From: Actinomycetota bacterium
Lineage (GTDB): Bacteria > Actinomycetota > Thermoleophilia > Solirubrobacterales > Solirubrobacteraceae
Direction of reading: 5' to 3'
Assembly (NCBI GenBank): GCA_005888335.1
Contig: VAWY01000127.1
Coordinates: 12,936-76,935 of the forward strand
Length of the DNA stretch: 64,000 nucleotides
The position numbers and the translations under genes are program-made. Shown here piece after piece: positions 17,204 to 25,530 of this stretch (position 1 is the first letter of the stretch; each line of letters opens with the position of its first letter). A model generated the notes under the pieces. The model worked only from the letters and a program-made list of their open reading frames with translations, was not told the origin of the DNA and searched no databases.

Positions 17204-18310
17204 ATGAGAGTCGGGGTGCCCACGGAGATCAAGCAGCAGGAGGGGCGGGTCGCCCTCACGCCCGCCGGCGCGCGCGAGCTCATCGCGCACGGGCACGAGG
17301 TGCTCGTCCAGGCCGGCGCGGGCGCGGGGAGCCGCATCCCGGACGAGGCGTACGCGCTGCAGGGAGCGACGGTGGTGGCGACCGCCGAGGACGTCTTCGA
17401 CGGCGCCGAGCTGATCGTCAAGGTCAAGGAGCCCCAGCCGGGCGAGGTCGCCCTGCTGCGCCCCGAGCACACGCTCTTCACCTACCTGCACCTCGCGCCC
17501 GACCCCGAGCTCGCGCACGGCCTGTGCCGCTCGGGCGCGACGTGCATCGCCTACGAGACCGTCGAGGACGAGCACGGCCGCCTGCCGCTGCTCGCGCCGA
17601 TGAGCGAGGTCGCCGGGCGGATCGCCGCCCAGGTCGGCGCCGCCGCGCTGGTCGCGCCGGGCGGCGGCCGCGGGGTGCTCATGAGCGGCGTGCCCGGCGT
17701 CGCGCCGGCGCGCGTCGTGGTCATCGGCGGCGGCGTCGCGGGCACCGGCGCGGCGCGCGTCGCCGCGGGCATGGGCGCCGAGGTCGTCGTGATGGACCGC
17801 TCGATCGCGCGGCTGCGCGAGCTCGACGCCGAGCTGGCCGGCCGCGTGACGACGCGCTTCGCCTCGTCGCTCGCCGTCGAGGAGGCGCTGGCCGAGGCCG
17901 ACCTGGTGATCGGCGCGGTGCTCGTCAAGGGCGCCCGGGCGCCGCGCCTGGTCCGGCGCGAGCACCTCGCCCGCATGCGCCCCGGAGCGGTCCTCGTCGA
18001 CATCTCGATCGACCAGGGCGGCTGCTTCGAGACGTCGCGCCCGACCACGCACGCCGAGCCCACCTACGAGGTCGACGGCGTGGTCCACTACTGCGTCGCC
18101 AACATGCCCGGCGCGGTGCCGGTCACCTCGACGCAGGCGCTGACCAACGCGACGCTGCCCTACGTCCTCGCGCTCGCCGGCTGCGGCGTCGACGGCGCGC
18201 TGGAGGCCGATCGGGGCCTGGCCGCCGGGCTCAACGTGGCCGGCGGGCGGATCGTGCACCCGGTCGTGGCGGCCGAGGTCGGCGCCCCGGCGGAGCCCGT
18301 GCTCGCGTAA
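17204..18310 (+). CDS. ald: Alanine dehydrogenase (368 aa)
   Basis: Oxidative deamination of L-alanine to pyruvate, NADH and ammonia. The ATG at 17204 follows GGAGGACTGAG. All family marks are there: [18 protein letters not shown] at the N-terminus (Arg for substrate), KVKEPQ (Lys), TYLHLAPD (His), the Rossmann motif [20 protein letters not shown], and [18 protein letters not shown] near the C-terminus. Length matches the family. Divergent from the class III aminotransferase, which suggests that alanine made there is recycled to pyruvate. Confidence 0.93.
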   Translation: MRVGVPTEIKQQEGRVALTPAGARELIAHGHEVLVQAGAGAGSRIPDEAYALQGATVVATAEDVFDGAELIVKVKEPQPGEVALLRPEHTLFTYLHLAPDPELAHGLCRSGATCIAYETVEDEHGRLPLLAPMSEVAGRIAAQVGAAALVAPGGGRGVLMSGVPGVAPARVVVIGGGVAGTGAARVAAGMGAEVVVMDRSIARLRELDAELAGRVTTRFASSLAVEEALAEADLVIGAVLVKGARAPRLVRREHLARMRPGAVLVDISIDQGGCFETSRPTTHAEPTYEVDGVVHYCVANMPGAVPVTSTQALTNATLPYVLALAGCGVDGALEADRGLAAGLNVAGGRIVHPVVAAEVGAPAEPVLA

Positions 18311-18350
18311 CGGCGCCGCCCGCGGACGGACGTTGTCCCTGGTGCCGGCC

Positions 18351-18365
18351 CGAGCGTCACGCTCG
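18351..18365. terminator. Weak hairpin after ald
   Basis: CGAGCG-TCA-CGCTCG can fold into a six-pair hairpin 40 bases after the ald stop. There is no T-run behind it, so it is at most a stabilising 3' end or a Rho-assisted end. Confidence 0.25.
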
Positions 18366-18367
18366 TC

Positions 18368-18385
18368 CGGTGACCAGGGTCACCG
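18368..18385. promoter_or_regulatory. Inverted repeat upstream of the DUF4956/VTC pair
   Basis: CGGTGAC-CAGG-GTCACCG has perfect 7-base arms and a 4-base spacer, placed 65 bases upstream of the GTG start at 18450. It could be an operator for the polyphosphate-polymerase operon. The binding protein is unknown and no adjacent regulator exists. Confidence 0.4.
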
Positions 18386-18449
18386 TCGCATGTGTACGGG
18401 TTGTGAAAGCTCCGAGGTGGCCCCTGCCCCCGTCACCAAGGAGCCCGTC

Positions 18450-19058
18450 GTGAAGCCCCCAACCCCCGCCACCATCGACTACCTGCACTTCGCGGCGCGT
18501 CTCGGTCTGGACGTCGCCGCGCTTGCGGTCTTCTGGTTCGCCCTGCACGTGCGCGGTCATGCGCGCCGCGACCTGCTGATGGTCTTCAGCCTGTTCAACC
18601 TGGGCCTGGTCATCGTGCTCACGGTGATCTCGACCTCGGCGTCGGCGACGGCGATCGGCTTCGGGCTCTTCGCGATGCTCTCCATCATCCGGCTGCGGTC
18701 CGAGCCGTTCGGCAACGCCGAGCTCGGCTACTTCTTCGTCGCGCTGGTGCTCGCCCTGGTCAACGGCGTCGCCGACGCCGACCTGCCCTTCACCGCGATG
18801 CTCGACGCCGTCGTGCTCATCGCCGTCGCGATCATCGGCCACCCGTGGATGGGGCCGGCCCCGCAGAAGCGCGAGATCACGCTGGACCGCATCCACGACG
18901 ACGACGCCGCCCTGCGCGCGGACCTCGAGCAGCGGCTCGGCGTGCGCGTCGTGGACTTCACGATCGCCGAGATCGACTACGTGCGCGAGGTCACGCGCCT
19001 GACGATCTCGTTCCTGAAGCGCGAGCACGAGCGGGCCGAGCTGCCCGTGGCGGCATGA
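18450..19058 (+). CDS. DUF4956 integral membrane protein (202 aa)
   Basis: The GTG at 18450 has AAGGAG exactly six bases upstream, so it is preferred over the GTG/ATG codons further left. Five hydrophobic segments are visible (around [67 protein letters not shown]), then a soluble C-terminal tail of about 80 residues. DUF4956 proteins are uncharacterised but are regularly found next to VTC-domain polyphosphate polymerases, as here with a 4-base overlap. A membrane anchor or transport partner for polyphosphate or surface polymer synthesis is inferred. Confidence 0.85.
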   Translation: MKPPTPATIDYLHFAARLGLDVAALAVFWFALHVRGHARRDLLMVFSLFNLGLVIVLTVISTSASATAIGFGLFAMLSIIRLRSEPFGNAELGYFFVALVLALVNGVADADLPFTAMLDAVVLIAVAIIGHPWMGPAPQKREITLDRIHDDDAALRADLEQRLGVRVVDFTIAEIDYVREVTRLTISFLKREHERAELPVAA

Positions 19059-19828
19059 CCGCCCAGGCGGCGCGCTTCGCGCCCATCGGACTCGACGAGC
19101 TCAACGCGCGCGCGGCGCTGCTGAGCAGGGTCGACAACAAGTACATCATCGACGCGCCCACCGTCTCCGCCCTGTTCGAGCGGCTCGAGGACGACTTCCT
19201 CGTCCTCGAGATCGACGGGCGGCGGCTGTTCACCTACCACACGGTCTACTTCGACTCCGAGGAGCTGGACCTCTACCGCGCCCACCTGCAGCGCCGGCGG
19301 CGCCGCTTCAAGTGCCGCTCGCGCCGCTACGTGGACACGGGGCGCCACGTCTTCGAGCTCAAGCTCAAGGGGCTGCGCGGCCGCACCGTCAAGCACCAGC
19401 TGCCGATCGACGGCTCGGGGCACGGCGTCATGACCGCCGACGCGCAGGAGTTCGCCGACCGCGTGCTGCGCGAGACGTACGGCTGCGGGCTCGAGCGGCC
19501 GCTCGAGCCGGTGCTGCCGATGACCTACCAGCGGCTGACGCTGGCCGCGCAAGCGGGGGCCGAGCGGGTGACGTGTGACTTCTCGCTGGACTTCGGCACG
19601 GCGAGGCTGGCCGAAGGCCACGCGATCATCGAGAGCAAGTCGGCCAACGGCCGCGGCGCCGTCGACCGCCACCTGCGACGGCTCGGGGCCCGGCCGGTGA
19701 GCTGCAGCAAGTACTGCGCGGGCATCGGGCTGACGCGCGAGGGCGTCAGGGCGAACCCGTTCTCGCGGCTGCTGCGCCAGTACTACGTCGCCAAGCCCGC
19801 GGCGGCCGCGGCGGTCGCAATGGCGTGA
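19055..19828 (+). CDS. VTC-domain polyphosphate polymerase-like protein (257 aa)
   Basis: A soluble VTC/triphosphate-tunnel fold. Conserved charged patches line the predicted tunnel: SRVDNKYII near residue 24, YFDSEELDLYRAHLQRRRRR, FELKLKG, the VTCDFSLDFG strand and HAIIESKS (Glu-x-Lys) near the C-terminus. In yeast VTC4 this domain makes polyphosphate from ATP; bacterial homologues are thought to do the same, but this copy is untested. ATG overlaps the DUF4956 stop (ATGA), and the SDR gene in turn overlaps the VTC stop. Confidence 0.85.
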   Translation: MTAQAARFAPIGLDELNARAALLSRVDNKYIIDAPTVSALFERLEDDFLVLEIDGRRLFTYHTVYFDSEELDLYRAHLQRRRRRFKCRSRRYVDTGRHVFELKLKGLRGRTVKHQLPIDGSGHGVMTADAQEFADRVLRETYGCGLERPLEPVLPMTYQRLTLAAQAGAERVTCDFSLDFGTARLAEGHAIIESKSANGRGAVDRHLRRLGARPVSCSKYCAGIGLTREGVRANPFSRLLRQYYVAKPAAAAAVAMA

Positions 19829-20622
19829 CCGCGAGTACTGTGCCGTCCGTGGCCGGGCGGCTCAGCGGGCGGCGCGTGCTCGTCGTGGGCGGCGGGCAGC
19901 AGGACTACGGGATCGAGGACCCGCCGCCCGGCAACGGCCGCGCGATGTCGGTGCTGCTCGCGCGCGAGGGCGCCGCGGTCGCCGTCGCCGATCTCGACGC
20001 CGCGAGCGCCGAGGCGACGCTCGCGCTGGTCCGCGAAGCCGGGACGGGGATCGCGGTCACGGGCGACGCCGCCGACGAGGACGACGTCGCGCGGATGTTC
20101 GACGAGGCGCGTTCGGGCCTCGGCGGGCTCGACGGCCTCGTGATGAACGTCGGCATCGGCGCGGGCCTGGGCTTCGAGGGCACGAGCGTCGAGGACTGGG
20201 ACCGCGTGATGGCCGTGAACCTGCGGTCGCACTTCCTTGGCTGCAAGCACGCGCTGGCCACGTTCGGCGAGGGCGCCTCGGTCGTGCTCATCGGCTCGCT
20301 GGCGGGGCGCGAGTCGATGCCCTATCCCGCGTACGCCGCCTCGAAGGCCGCGCTCGAGGCGCTCTGCCGCAACGCCGCGGTCGAGGGCGCCCCACGCCTG
20401 CGCGTCAACCTGCTCGTGCCGGGCCTGATCGACACGTCGCTCGGCCGCCTGGCCACCAAGACCAACCCGCGGCGCGGGCAGGTCCGGATCCCGGCCGGCC
20501 GCCAAGGCTCGGCGTGGGAGGTCGCGCAGTGCGCGCTCTTCCTGCTCAGCGACGAGTCCTCGTACGTCACCGGCCAGCCGCTCGTCGTCGACGGCGGGCT
20601 CAGTGTGGCCGTCAGGAGCTGA
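19825..20622 (+). CDS. Short-chain dehydrogenase/reductase (265 aa)
   Basis: The GTG at 19825 overlaps the VTC stop. A Rossmann SDR with an unusual, expanded dinucleotide loop: the classical TGxxxGIG is replaced by VVGGGQQDYGIEDPPPGNG (about residues 20-38). Asp in AVADLD, NVGIGAG in place of NNAG, the catalytic Ser region SVVLIGSLAG and Tyr-x-x-x-Lys (YAASK) are present. The C-terminus VTGQPLVVDGG is typical. Substrate unknown. It is followed after 5 bases by a CMD-family gene on the same strand, so both may share a pathway unrelated to polyphosphate. Confidence 0.85.
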   Translation: MTASTVPSVAGRLSGRRVLVVGGGQQDYGIEDPPPGNGRAMSVLLAREGAAVAVADLDAASAEATLALVREAGTGIAVTGDAADEDDVARMFDEARSGLGGLDGLVMNVGIGAGLGFEGTSVEDWDRVMAVNLRSHFLGCKHALATFGEGASVVLIGSLAGRESMPYPAYAASKAALEALCRNAAVEGAPRLRVNLLVPGLIDTSLGRLATKTNPRRGQVRIPAGRQGSAWEVAQCALFLLSDESSYVTGQPLVVDGGLSVAVRS

Positions 20623-20627
20623 CCCCG

Positions 20628-21182
20628 ATGCCGCGAATCCCACCGCTCCCGGAAGGCGAATGGGACGACGACCTGCGCCCGATCCTCGAGGCCGCCCCGC
20701 GCAGGCTGGAGGGTGGTCGCCTCGGCGACAACAACATCTTCTCGAGCCTGGCCCGCCACAAGGACCTCTTCCGCGCCTGGCTGCCGTTCGGCGGCTACCT
20801 GCTGGGCGGCGGGACGCTGCCCGCGCGCGAGCGCGAGCTGCTGATCCTGCGCACGGGCTACAACTGCGGCTCGTCCTACGAGTGGGGCCAGCACGTGCGC
20901 ATCGCCGAGGCGATCGGCATGGACCGCGCGGAGGTCCTGCGCGTCGCCGAGGGGCCGGACGCCGAGGGTTGGTCGGCGGCCGACGCCACGCTGCTGCGGG
21001 CGGCCGACGAGCTGCACGAGCGCTCGAGGATCTCCGACCAGACGTGGGCGGCGCTCGCCGAGACCTACGACGAGCGCGGCCTGATCGAGATCCCGATGCT
21101 CGTCGGCCATTACCACCTGGTCGCCTACGCGCTGAACTCGCTCGAGGTCGAGCTCGACGAGGGGCTCGAGCCGCTGCCCTGA
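20628..21182 (+). CDS. Carboxymuconolactone decarboxylase-like (AhpD-like fold) protein (184 aa)
   Basis: CAGGAG stands ten bases before the ATG. An all-helical CMD-domain protein. The core motif is RTGYNCGSSYEWGQHVRIAE (about 76-95), where a Glu, a Cys and a His sit in the usual active-site helix, but with a single Cys, not a CxxC pair. Members range from decarboxylases to peroxidase-partner proteins; without a second Cys, AhpD-type disulfide chemistry looks unlikely. Co-directional with the SDR; may act on the same compound. Confidence 0.8.
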   Translation: MPRIPPLPEGEWDDDLRPILEAAPRRLEGGRLGDNNIFSSLARHKDLFRAWLPFGGYLLGGGTLPARERELLILRTGYNCGSSYEWGQHVRIAEAIGMDRAEVLRVAEGPDAEGWSAADATLLRAADELHERSRISDQTWAALAETYDERGLIEIPMLVGHYHLVAYALNSLEVELDEGLEPLP

Positions 21183-21237
21183 GCCTCCGCACGGCGGGCT
21201 CTCGCGCGATTGCGACCCGGCGCGAAGACGGTTAACC

Positions 21238-21264
21238 TGCACAGACTTGCAGCACGTCTGTGCA
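21238..21264. promoter_or_regulatory. SorC-type operator 1, overlapping the regulator start
   Basis: TGCACAGAC-N9-GTCTGTGCA is a perfect 9-base inverted repeat with the spacer TTGCAGCAC. It reaches into the GTG start codon of the SorC gene, so binding would block its transcription and that of the transporter genes behind it. A partner site lies at 28020-28046. Confidence 0.75.
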
Positions 21265-22249
21265 GATGGGTCCTGCCGACGGCTCCACTTCCGCCGCTTC
21301 GCCTGAGCCGACCCGCCGCGGTCGCGCCGCGGCGGCCTACGCCGCGGCGCGGCTGTACTTCGAGGAGGAGCTGTCGCAGGCGGACATCGCCGAGCGCCTG
21401 TCGGTGTCGCGCTCGACGGTGTCGCGGCTGATCGCGGAGGCGCGCGAGTCGGGCATCGTCCGGATCGAGATCCGGCCGCCGATCGCGGAGTCCGAGCTCG
21501 CGGGCGAGCTCGCCGGCGCGCTGGGTCTGCGCCGCGTCGTCCTGACGCCGGACAGCGACGCGGAGCGGCCGGTGGCGCTCGCGGGCTCGGCGCTCGCCGA
21601 GCTCGCCAGGGTGGACCTGCGGCCGGGCCAGGTGCTCCTCCTGAGCTGGGGACGGGCCGTCCTGGAGATCGCCAGCGCGCGCCTGCCGCCCCTGCGCGGT
21701 GTGCACATCGTCCCCGCCGTTGGGGGTATGACGGAGTCCGAGCGCCCGTTCCGGACGAACGAGATCGTGCACAGAGCGGCGGAGCACAGCGACGCGATTG
21801 CCCACCCCTTGCACGCGCCTGCCGTGCCGAGCGCCACCCTGCGGCGAGCGCTGCTCGCCGACGAGTCCATCGCCTCGGTGATCGAGCTGTGGGACCGCGT
21901 CGACGCGGCGATCGTCGGCATCGGCGTGCCGCCCGGGCGGCCGGGCAGCTACACGCCGCTGCACGTCTCGACCGATGCGACGCGGCCGGCGCTGAACCGC
22001 GCCGTAGGGGACATCGCGACCCGCTACTTCGACCTCAAGGGCCGCCGCGTCTCCTACCCGAGCGAGAAGAGGCTGCTCGGGGTCAGCCGGGAGCAGCTCG
22101 AGCGGGCCGGGACGGTCATCGGCGTGGCGGCGGGCGAGAACAAGCATCGGGCCATCGTCGGCGCGGCGCGCGCGCGGCTGGTGCACGTCCTGGTCACGGA
22201 CGCGCCCACGGCGGCGAGGGCGCTGGAGCTGGCGGAGGCGACGGCGTGA
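21260..22249 (+). CDS. SorC/DeoR-family sugar-binding transcriptional regulator (329 aa)
   Basis: An N-terminal helix-turn-helix (LSQADIAERLSVSRSTVSRL, about residues 38-57) plus a C-terminal sugar-binding domain of the SorC type (ADE...IVGIGVPPGR, GVAAGENKHRAIVGAARA near the end). Such regulators sense phosphorylated sugars or polyols. GTG at 21260 or ATG at 21266 may be the start; both lie at the edge of the operator. It is the first gene of a same-strand unit with the ABC transporter and dehydrogenase. The inducer is probably a polyol-derived sugar phosphate such as xylulose 5-phosphate; this is an inference. Confidence 0.9.
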   Translation: MQMGPADGSTSAASPEPTRRGRAAAAYAAARLYFEEELSQADIAERLSVSRSTVSRLIAEARESGIVRIEIRPPIAESELAGELAGALGLRRVVLTPDSDAERPVALAGSALAELARVDLRPGQVLLLSWGRAVLEIASARLPPLRGVHIVPAVGGMTESERPFRTNEIVHRAAEHSDAIAHPLHAPAVPSATLRRALLADESIASVIELWDRVDAAIVGIGVPPGRPGSYTPLHVSTDATRPALNRAVGDIATRYFDLKGRRVSYPSEKRLLGVSREQLERAGTVIGVAAGENKHRAIVGAARARLVHVLVTDAPTAARALELAEATA

Positions 22250-22274
22250 CCGGGGAAGCCAGGGAAGCGAGGGA

Positions 22275-23768
22275 ATGATGGATCGAGACAACGGCGGCAC
22301 CGGCCTTTCGCGCCGGGAGCTCCTGGTACGCGCGGGAGCCGGCACGATCGTGCTCACCGCGCCGGGCCTGCTGGAGGCCTGCGGCGGCGGGTCCGAGCGC
22401 CGCACGCTGTCGCCCACGCCCCCGTCGGCCGACGAGTGGCGGCAGTTCGCCGGGACGACGCTGAACTTCATCTCGGAGAACACGGCGCCGACCTCGGCGA
22501 TCGCGGCGAACCTCAAGCCGTTCAGGGACCTCACCGGCATCAACGTCAAGATCTCGCAGCTCGAGCTCTCGGCGCTGGTGCAGAAGGTCGCGCTCGACTT
22601 CGCGTCGGGCATCGGCTCCTACCACGTCGTCTACGCCGACCCGTACCAGGTGCTCGCGCCCTATCACTCGGCGCTGGCGGAGCTCAACCAGTTCAACGAC
22701 GACCCCAACCTCCCCAAGGTCACCGACCTGCGGGACTTCATCCCGACGCAGCTCGACGCGGCCGGGAAGTTCGTCAATCGCCAGACGCTGTACACGCTGC
22801 CCTACGACGCGCCGACGCTGATCTGGATGTACCGCAAGGACATCTTCGCCAAGTACCGCAAGCGGATGCAGGACGACCTCGGGTTCGACCCGATCCCGAA
22901 CGACAACTCGACGTGGGAGCAGTTCTACGCGATCTCGAAGTGGATCCGCAAGAACGCGCGCGCCGACGTGCCCTACGGCTCGGGCCACCAGGCCAAGCAG
23001 CACGACTCGCTGATGAACGACTTCTCGAACGTGCTGTGGGCCTACGGCGGCGACTACTTCCGCAACGGCAACGACGTCGGGCGCTACGGCTCCGACGACC
23101 CGGGCGAGCCCCTGCTCGACACGCCCGAGTCGATCGCCGGCGCCGACATGTACAACAAGCTCGTCTCGATCGCCCATCCCGGCAGCAAGGGCTGGGACTG
23201 GACCGGGCTGGCCGAGGCGTTCCAGGCCGGGCAGGTGGCGATGATGGCCGAATGGCACGAGTTCGCCTCCGCGTTCGAGACCGGCAAGCTGGCCGGCAAG
23301 GTGGGCTACGCGCGGCTGCCCCGCGGTCCGCGGCGCAGCGCGAACATGTACGGCGGCACGGGGATCGGCGTCAACGGCGTCGCGCCCGAGCGCGAGCAGA
23401 AGGCGGCCTGGCTGTTCGTCAACTGGGCGACGTCGCCCAAGACGCAGCTGGCCAACCTCAAGAGCAAGGTCGGCGGCGGCACGCCGACGCGCGAGTCCAT
23501 CTACAAGCTGCCCGAGGTCGAGCGCGCGCGCAAGCCGCCGTCGTCGATGCCCAACGTGCTGACCACGAACGCCGTCTTCGAGGCCTGGCAGCCGAACAAC
23601 ATCGGCCTGCGCCCGAAGATCGCCGCCTGGAACGAGTGCGACACCGTGATCTTCACGGAGCTGTCGAAGATGCTCGCGGGCTCGCAGTCGCCCCAGAGCT
23701 GCATGAAGAACGCCAAGAAGGGCTTCGAAGCCGCCATCGACCGGGCCGCGGCCCTGAGGAGGCAGTGA
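22275..23768 (+). CDS. ABC transporter sugar/polyol-binding lipoprotein (497 aa)
   Basis: The N-terminus has a twin-arginine motif (LSRRELLVRAG) followed by a hydrophobic stretch and the lipobox LLEAC with Cys at residue 36, so the protein is likely exported folded by Tat and lipid-anchored. The rest is a family 1 extracellular solute-binding domain (long, with YTLPYDAPTLIWMYRKDIFAKY and repeated Trp/Tyr residues for stacking on sugar rings). It starts 25 bases after the SorC gene. Ligand is probably a sugar alcohol given the downstream enzymes. Two adjacent ATGs (22275 and 22278) are possible starts. Confidence 0.9.
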   Translation: MMDRDNGGTGLSRRELLVRAGAGTIVLTAPGLLEACGGGSERRTLSPTPPSADEWRQFAGTTLNFISENTAPTSAIAANLKPFRDLTGINVKISQLELSALVQKVALDFASGIGSYHVVYADPYQVLAPYHSALAELNQFNDDPNLPKVTDLRDFIPTQLDAAGKFVNRQTLYTLPYDAPTLIWMYRKDIFAKYRKRMQDDLGFDPIPNDNSTWEQFYAISKWIRKNARADVPYGSGHQAKQHDSLMNDFSNVLWAYGGDYFRNGNDVGRYGSDDPGEPLLDTPESIAGADMYNKLVSIAHPGSKGWDWTGLAEAFQAGQVAMMAEWHEFASAFETGKLAGKVGYARLPRGPRRSANMYGGTGIGVNGVAPEREQKAAWLFVNWATSPKTQLANLKSKVGGGTPTRESIYKLPEVERARKPPSSMPNVLTTNAVFEAWQPNNIGLRPKIAAWNECDTVIFTELSKMLAGSQSPQSCMKNAKKGFEAAIDRAAALRRQ

Positions 23769-24694
23769 TGAGTGTCACAGCCGAGGCGGCGGCCGCACGG
23801 GCGCCCGTCACGCACGAGCCGACGCGCCGCCGCCTGCCCTTCGAGATCAAGATGCTCGCGCCGGCGCTGCTGGTCCTGGCGGCGGTGTCGCTGTTCCCGT
23901 TCTTCTACATCATCGCGATGAGCCTCTCGCAGGTGAAGCTCATCGGCGGGATCTCGTTCAACTGGGCCGCGCTGGACAACTGGTCGCGGCTGTTCGGCGA
24001 CGGCGCCGTGTGGGCCAGCTGGGTGCGCTCCATCGTGTACTTCATCGCGACCGTCGGGCTGGAGCTGTTCCTCGGCGTCACGATCGCGCTCGCCATCCAC
24101 GAGGCCAAGCGCGGCCGCAACATCCTGATCTCGGTCGTCCTCATGCCCATGTTCATGGCCCCGGTCATCGTGGGCCTGCTGGGTCGCTTCCTGACCGACT
24201 CGACCTACGGCCTGTACGCCTGGATCCTGCGCTCGCTGCACCTCTACACCGGCGACATCCTCGGCACCAAGACGGCGGCCTTCGCCGCGGTGACGCTCAT
24301 GGACGTCTGGGAGTGGACGCCGCTCATCGCGCTCATCGTGCTCGCCGGCCTCGCCTCGCTGCCGCGGAGCGTGCTCGAGGCGGCCGCCGTCGACGGCGCC
24401 AGCTACTGGGGCCGGCTGCGCTACATCGTCGTCCCGATGCTCGGCGGCGTGCTGATCGTGGCGCTGCTGATCCGCTCGATGGACGCCCTGCGCTACTTCG
24501 ACATCATCACCAACACCACCAACGGCGGCCCGGCGGACGCCACCAAGATCGTCCCGATCAGGTTGTACGAGACCGCCTTCCGCTTCTTCGACCTCGGGTA
24601 CGCGGCGGCCATCGGGCTGTCGATGCTCTTCGTCACGATCCTGATAGCGAACGGCTTCATGCGCGTCATGAAGGCAAGGGGGTTGGCGCGATGA
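23768..24694 (+). CDS. ABC sugar/polyol permease, MalF/UgpA type (308 aa)
   Basis: Six predicted membrane segments, first at about residues 30-50 (MLAPALLVLAAVSLFPFFYII). The EAA loop that docks the ATPase is EAAAVDGASYWGRLRYIVVP at about residues 210-229. ATG overlaps the preceding stop and the stop overlaps the next ATG, so the transporter subunits are coupled. Forms a heterodimer with the next permease. Confidence 0.92.
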   Translation: MSVTAEAAAARAPVTHEPTRRRLPFEIKMLAPALLVLAAVSLFPFFYIIAMSLSQVKLIGGISFNWAALDNWSRLFGDGAVWASWVRSIVYFIATVGLELFLGVTIALAIHEAKRGRNILISVVLMPMFMAPVIVGLLGRFLTDSTYGLYAWILRSLHLYTGDILGTKTAAFAAVTLMDVWEWTPLIALIVLAGLASLPRSVLEAAAVDGASYWGRLRYIVVPMLGGVLIVALLIRSMDALRYFDIITNTTNGGPADATKIVPIRLYETAFRFFDLGYAAAIGLSMLFVTILIANGFMRVMKARGLAR

Positions 24695-25530
24695 CCTCTG
24701 CACGCGGTGGAGTGGGCTCCCGCATCGGCCTGAAGCTGCTGCTCGGCGTGATCCTCCTGTGGACGGTCGTGCCGCTGGTCTGGATGGTGGCCTCGTCGTT
24801 CAAGCCGGCGGACGAGCTCACGGCGAACCCGCCCAGCTTCTCGTTCAAGCCGACGCTCGACCACTACAACGCCCTGTTCTCCGGGGGCAACAACATCGGC
24901 CCGTACATCCGCAACTCGCTGCTGGCGGCCGGCCTCTCCACGATCATCGCCGTCGCCCTCGGCTGCCTGGCCGGCTACGGCCTGGCGCGCAGCCACTTCC
25001 GCGGCAAGGACCACGTCGCGTTCTGGATCATCTCGCAGCGGATGGCGCCGATCGCGGCCGTCGTCCTGCCGCTGTTCGTGATCTTCCGCTTCACCGGCCT
25101 GCTCGGCTCGGTGTGGGGGCTGATCGTCGCCTACCTGACGTTCAACCTGCCGTTCGCGATCTGGATCATGAACGCGTTCTTCGCCGAGCTGCATCCGTCG
25201 CTGGAGGAGGCGGCGCTCGTCGACGGGGCGTCGCGGTGGCAGGCGTTCCGCAAGATCGCCCTGCCGCTCGTCCTGCCCGGGATCGCCACGACGGCCATCC
25301 TGTGCCTCGTCTTCTCCTGGAACGACTACGCGTTCGCGGTGACGTTCTCCGGACCGACCAGCCAGACGCTGCCGATCGCCGCCTCGCAGCTGGTCACGCA
25401 GACGTCGATCGACTGGGGACAGCTGACCGCGATCGGCACGATCGTCGTCGCGCCGATGATCTTCGTCGGGCTGATCGTCCGCAAGTGGCTCGTGACCGGG
25501 CTGACCCTCGGGGCGGTGACGGGCGAATGA
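24691..25530 (+). CDS. ABC sugar/polyol permease, MalG/UgpE type (279 aa)
   Basis: Six membrane segments and the EAA loop EEAALVDGASRWQAFRKIALP near residues 171-191. It partners the preceding permease. No ATP-binding subunit is encoded next to it; the complex probably uses a shared MsmK/UgpC-type ATPase from elsewhere, as is common in actinobacteria. Its stop overlaps the ATG of the dehydrogenase. Confidence 0.92.
   Translation: MTSARGGVGSRIGLKLLLGVILLWTVVPLVWMVASSFKPADELTANPPSFSFKPTLDHYNALFSGGNNIGPYIRNSLLAAGLSTIIAVALGCLAGYGLARSHFRGKDHVAFWIISQRMAPIAAVVLPLFVIFRFTGLLGSVWGLIVAYLTFNLPFAIWIMNAFFAELHPSLEEAALVDGASRWQAFRKIALPLVLPGIATTAILCLVFSWNDYAFAVTFSGPTSQTLPIAASQLVTQTSIDWGQLTAIGTIVVAPMIFVGLIVRKWLVTGLTLGAVTGE

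Noticed and set aside
18368..18400. PHO-box-type direct repeats before the polyphosphate genes
   Set aside because: I could find the palindrome but not the 11-bp direct repeats that would define a PhoP box.
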